Of a DNA stretch of 30,288 bases, positions 29,629 through 30,288 are shown in pieces. Numbering within the stretch: the first letter of the stretch is position 1; each line of letters starts with the position of its first letter. Position numbers and translations under genes: made by a program. The notes under the pieces were generated by a model, which did not search any database, was not told the origin of the DNA, and was given only the letters and a program-made list of their open reading frames with translations. Origin of the DNA: Thalassiosira profunda (taxonomy: Eukaryota; Bacillariophyta; Thalassiosirophyceae; Thalassiosirales; Thalassiosiraceae); the NCBI GenBank assembly GCA_036939355.1, contig JALLAP010000027.1:1-30288 (forward strand), read 5' to 3'.

Positions 29629-30058
29629 GGCGGGAGCGGGACCTTCCCGATTGCTGAGCATCCCATTTAGCCCGGCAACCCACGCCCTCAAATCGAAAAT
29701 CCGGCCGAAATCGACGAGGCGGAGGCGAGGCACATGCACCGTCGTAGCCGACTCTGAACCGCGGACGGCTGCCACCGAAAGGCCCCTACACCCCTCTCGC
29801 CGCCGTTCCTGAGGGAGTGGATAGGTGGGGCCGCGTTTGTGAGCTTGGGCGCCCTCCTGCGCAATTGCAATTGCCGACACAAGATACGCCACGCCACACT
29901 GCAGCTGCGGCCGAGGACAGAATTGCAATTGTCATTGCAAACACCAGTAGCCGGATCTCCATCCGCAGCCTGCTCCACTTGGCCTGCATACTCTGGGGGC
30001 GCAGCACCAGCCGCGCCAATCTCCTTGTGAACATCAGTGAGCAGTGAGCACAAAAAAC
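29629..30058. other. Intergenic region upstream of the right-edge gene
   Basis: No convincing gene is seen. Palindromic 'GCAATTGCAATTGC' at 29861-29874 recurs as 'AATTGCAATTG' at 29921-29931. A tandem 'CAGTGAGCAGTGAGCA' at about 30036-30051 lies just before the start codon at 30059. Any of these could be regulatory, but nothing here proves it. Confidence 0.4.
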
Positions 30059-30288
30059 ATGTCCGACCCATCAGACGACAGCGACGGCGAGGGGTCTCGC
30101 CACTCCACGATGAATAACGACGGCGCCGCCAAGCCCGCCGCCCACCCCACCAAGAAGAAGCGAAAGTACACCAAGCAAACGAAGGACCGGCCCTCGGAAG
30201 ACGACCACGTCCAGCTCTTCGCCTTCAACTCCTCCGCCGATAATGCCGCCCCGAACAACGCGTGGGGCGACCGGCCCAAGCGCAAGCT
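30059..30288 (+). CDS. N-terminus of an unrecognised, probably nuclear protein (cut by the window edge)
   Basis: An ATG at 30059-30061, in an A-rich context (CAAAAAACATGTCC), opens a frame that stays open to the right edge, about 76 codons. The protein begins with an acidic Ser/Asp stretch ('MSDPSDDSDGEGSRHSTMNN'), then two basic clusters: 'TKKKRKYTKQTK', which looks like a classical nuclear localisation signal, and 'RPKRK' near the edge. Between them lies 'DDHVQLFAFNSSADNAAPNN'. I do not recognise a family from this fragment. The composition (codon third positions rich in C and G) resembles that of the MINDY-like gene and supports real coding. Disordered N-termini of this sort are common in chromatin or RNA-associated proteins, but that is only a guess. 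Confidence 0.65.
   Translation, partial: MSDPSDDSDGEGSRHSTMNNDGAAKPAAHPTKKKRKYTKQTKDRPSEDDHVQLFAFNSSADNAAPNNAWGDRPKRK

Noticed and set aside
29688..30071. 127-codon minus-strand frame upstream of the right-edge gene
   Set aside because: It overlaps the start of the 30059 gene in antisense and shows no domain or compositional support.

Overview
The window looks like nuclear DNA from a eukaryotic microalga, most likely a centric diatom (Thalassiosira-like). The main evidence is two BspA-type leucine-rich-repeat genes that share the C-terminal block I associate with diatom LRR families (a 'TxLELxIW' helix, then 'NCG...VIIPGVL.FLEG'). Supporting evidence is a giant stramenopile-style TIG-repeat surface protein, eukaryotic ubiquitin-system domains, nuclear localisation signals, Kozak-like starts and genes that are apparently all intronless. 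The organism call is inference.

Layout, left to right. (1) 3-361 (+): 3' end of a TatD-family DNase, with an apparent one-base deletion just before its last conserved motif. (2) 362-674: intergenic, holding a ~75 bp relic of a cysteine-rich coding segment like one inside the next gene. (3) 675-19730 (+): one very large, apparently single-exon gene of about 6,300 codons. It encodes a signal peptide, about 45 tandem IPT/TIG domains, a GCC2/GCC3-like cysteine-rich block, a further ectodomain, about 9-11 membrane segments and a cytosolic tail with two CxxC pairs. Two assembly junctions and one indel break it into three pieces. (4) 19906-21069 (-): LRR gene A. (5) 21393-22778 (-): N-terminal Smr nuclease domain followed by about eight ubiquitin-interacting motifs. 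(6) 23173-26974 (+), divergent from (5): a long low-complexity nuclear-type protein with a UBA-like segment and a C-terminal MINDY/DUF4205-like deubiquitinase domain, broken by a third assembly junction. (7) 27245-28521 (-): LRR gene B, a frameshifted paralogue of A. (8) 28522-30058: gene-poor DNA with a nested foldback element, a recurring GTCGACCCTAAATG-type motif and degenerate telomere-like CCCTAA sequence. (9) 30059 to the right edge (+): start of a lysine-rich, probably nuclear protein.

Two things stand out. First, the Smr-UIM gene and the MINDY-like gene form a head-to-head pair with under 400 bp between their starts. Smr nucleases joined to ubiquitin-binding CUE domains (yeast Cue2, worm NONU-1) cut mRNA on collided, ubiquitinated ribosomes. 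A diatom Smr protein carrying many UIMs, next to a putative deubiquitinase, could be an independently built version of that ubiquitin-read mRNA surveillance. Second, each of the three N characters is flanked by an exact 72-bp duplication. These are unmerged contig overlaps; counting each once restores the reading frame in both affected genes. Four other single-base frame breaks, in TatD, the TIG gene start, the MINDY C-terminus and LRR B, each resolve to family-consistent protein, so most gene breakage here is probably assembly or consensus error.
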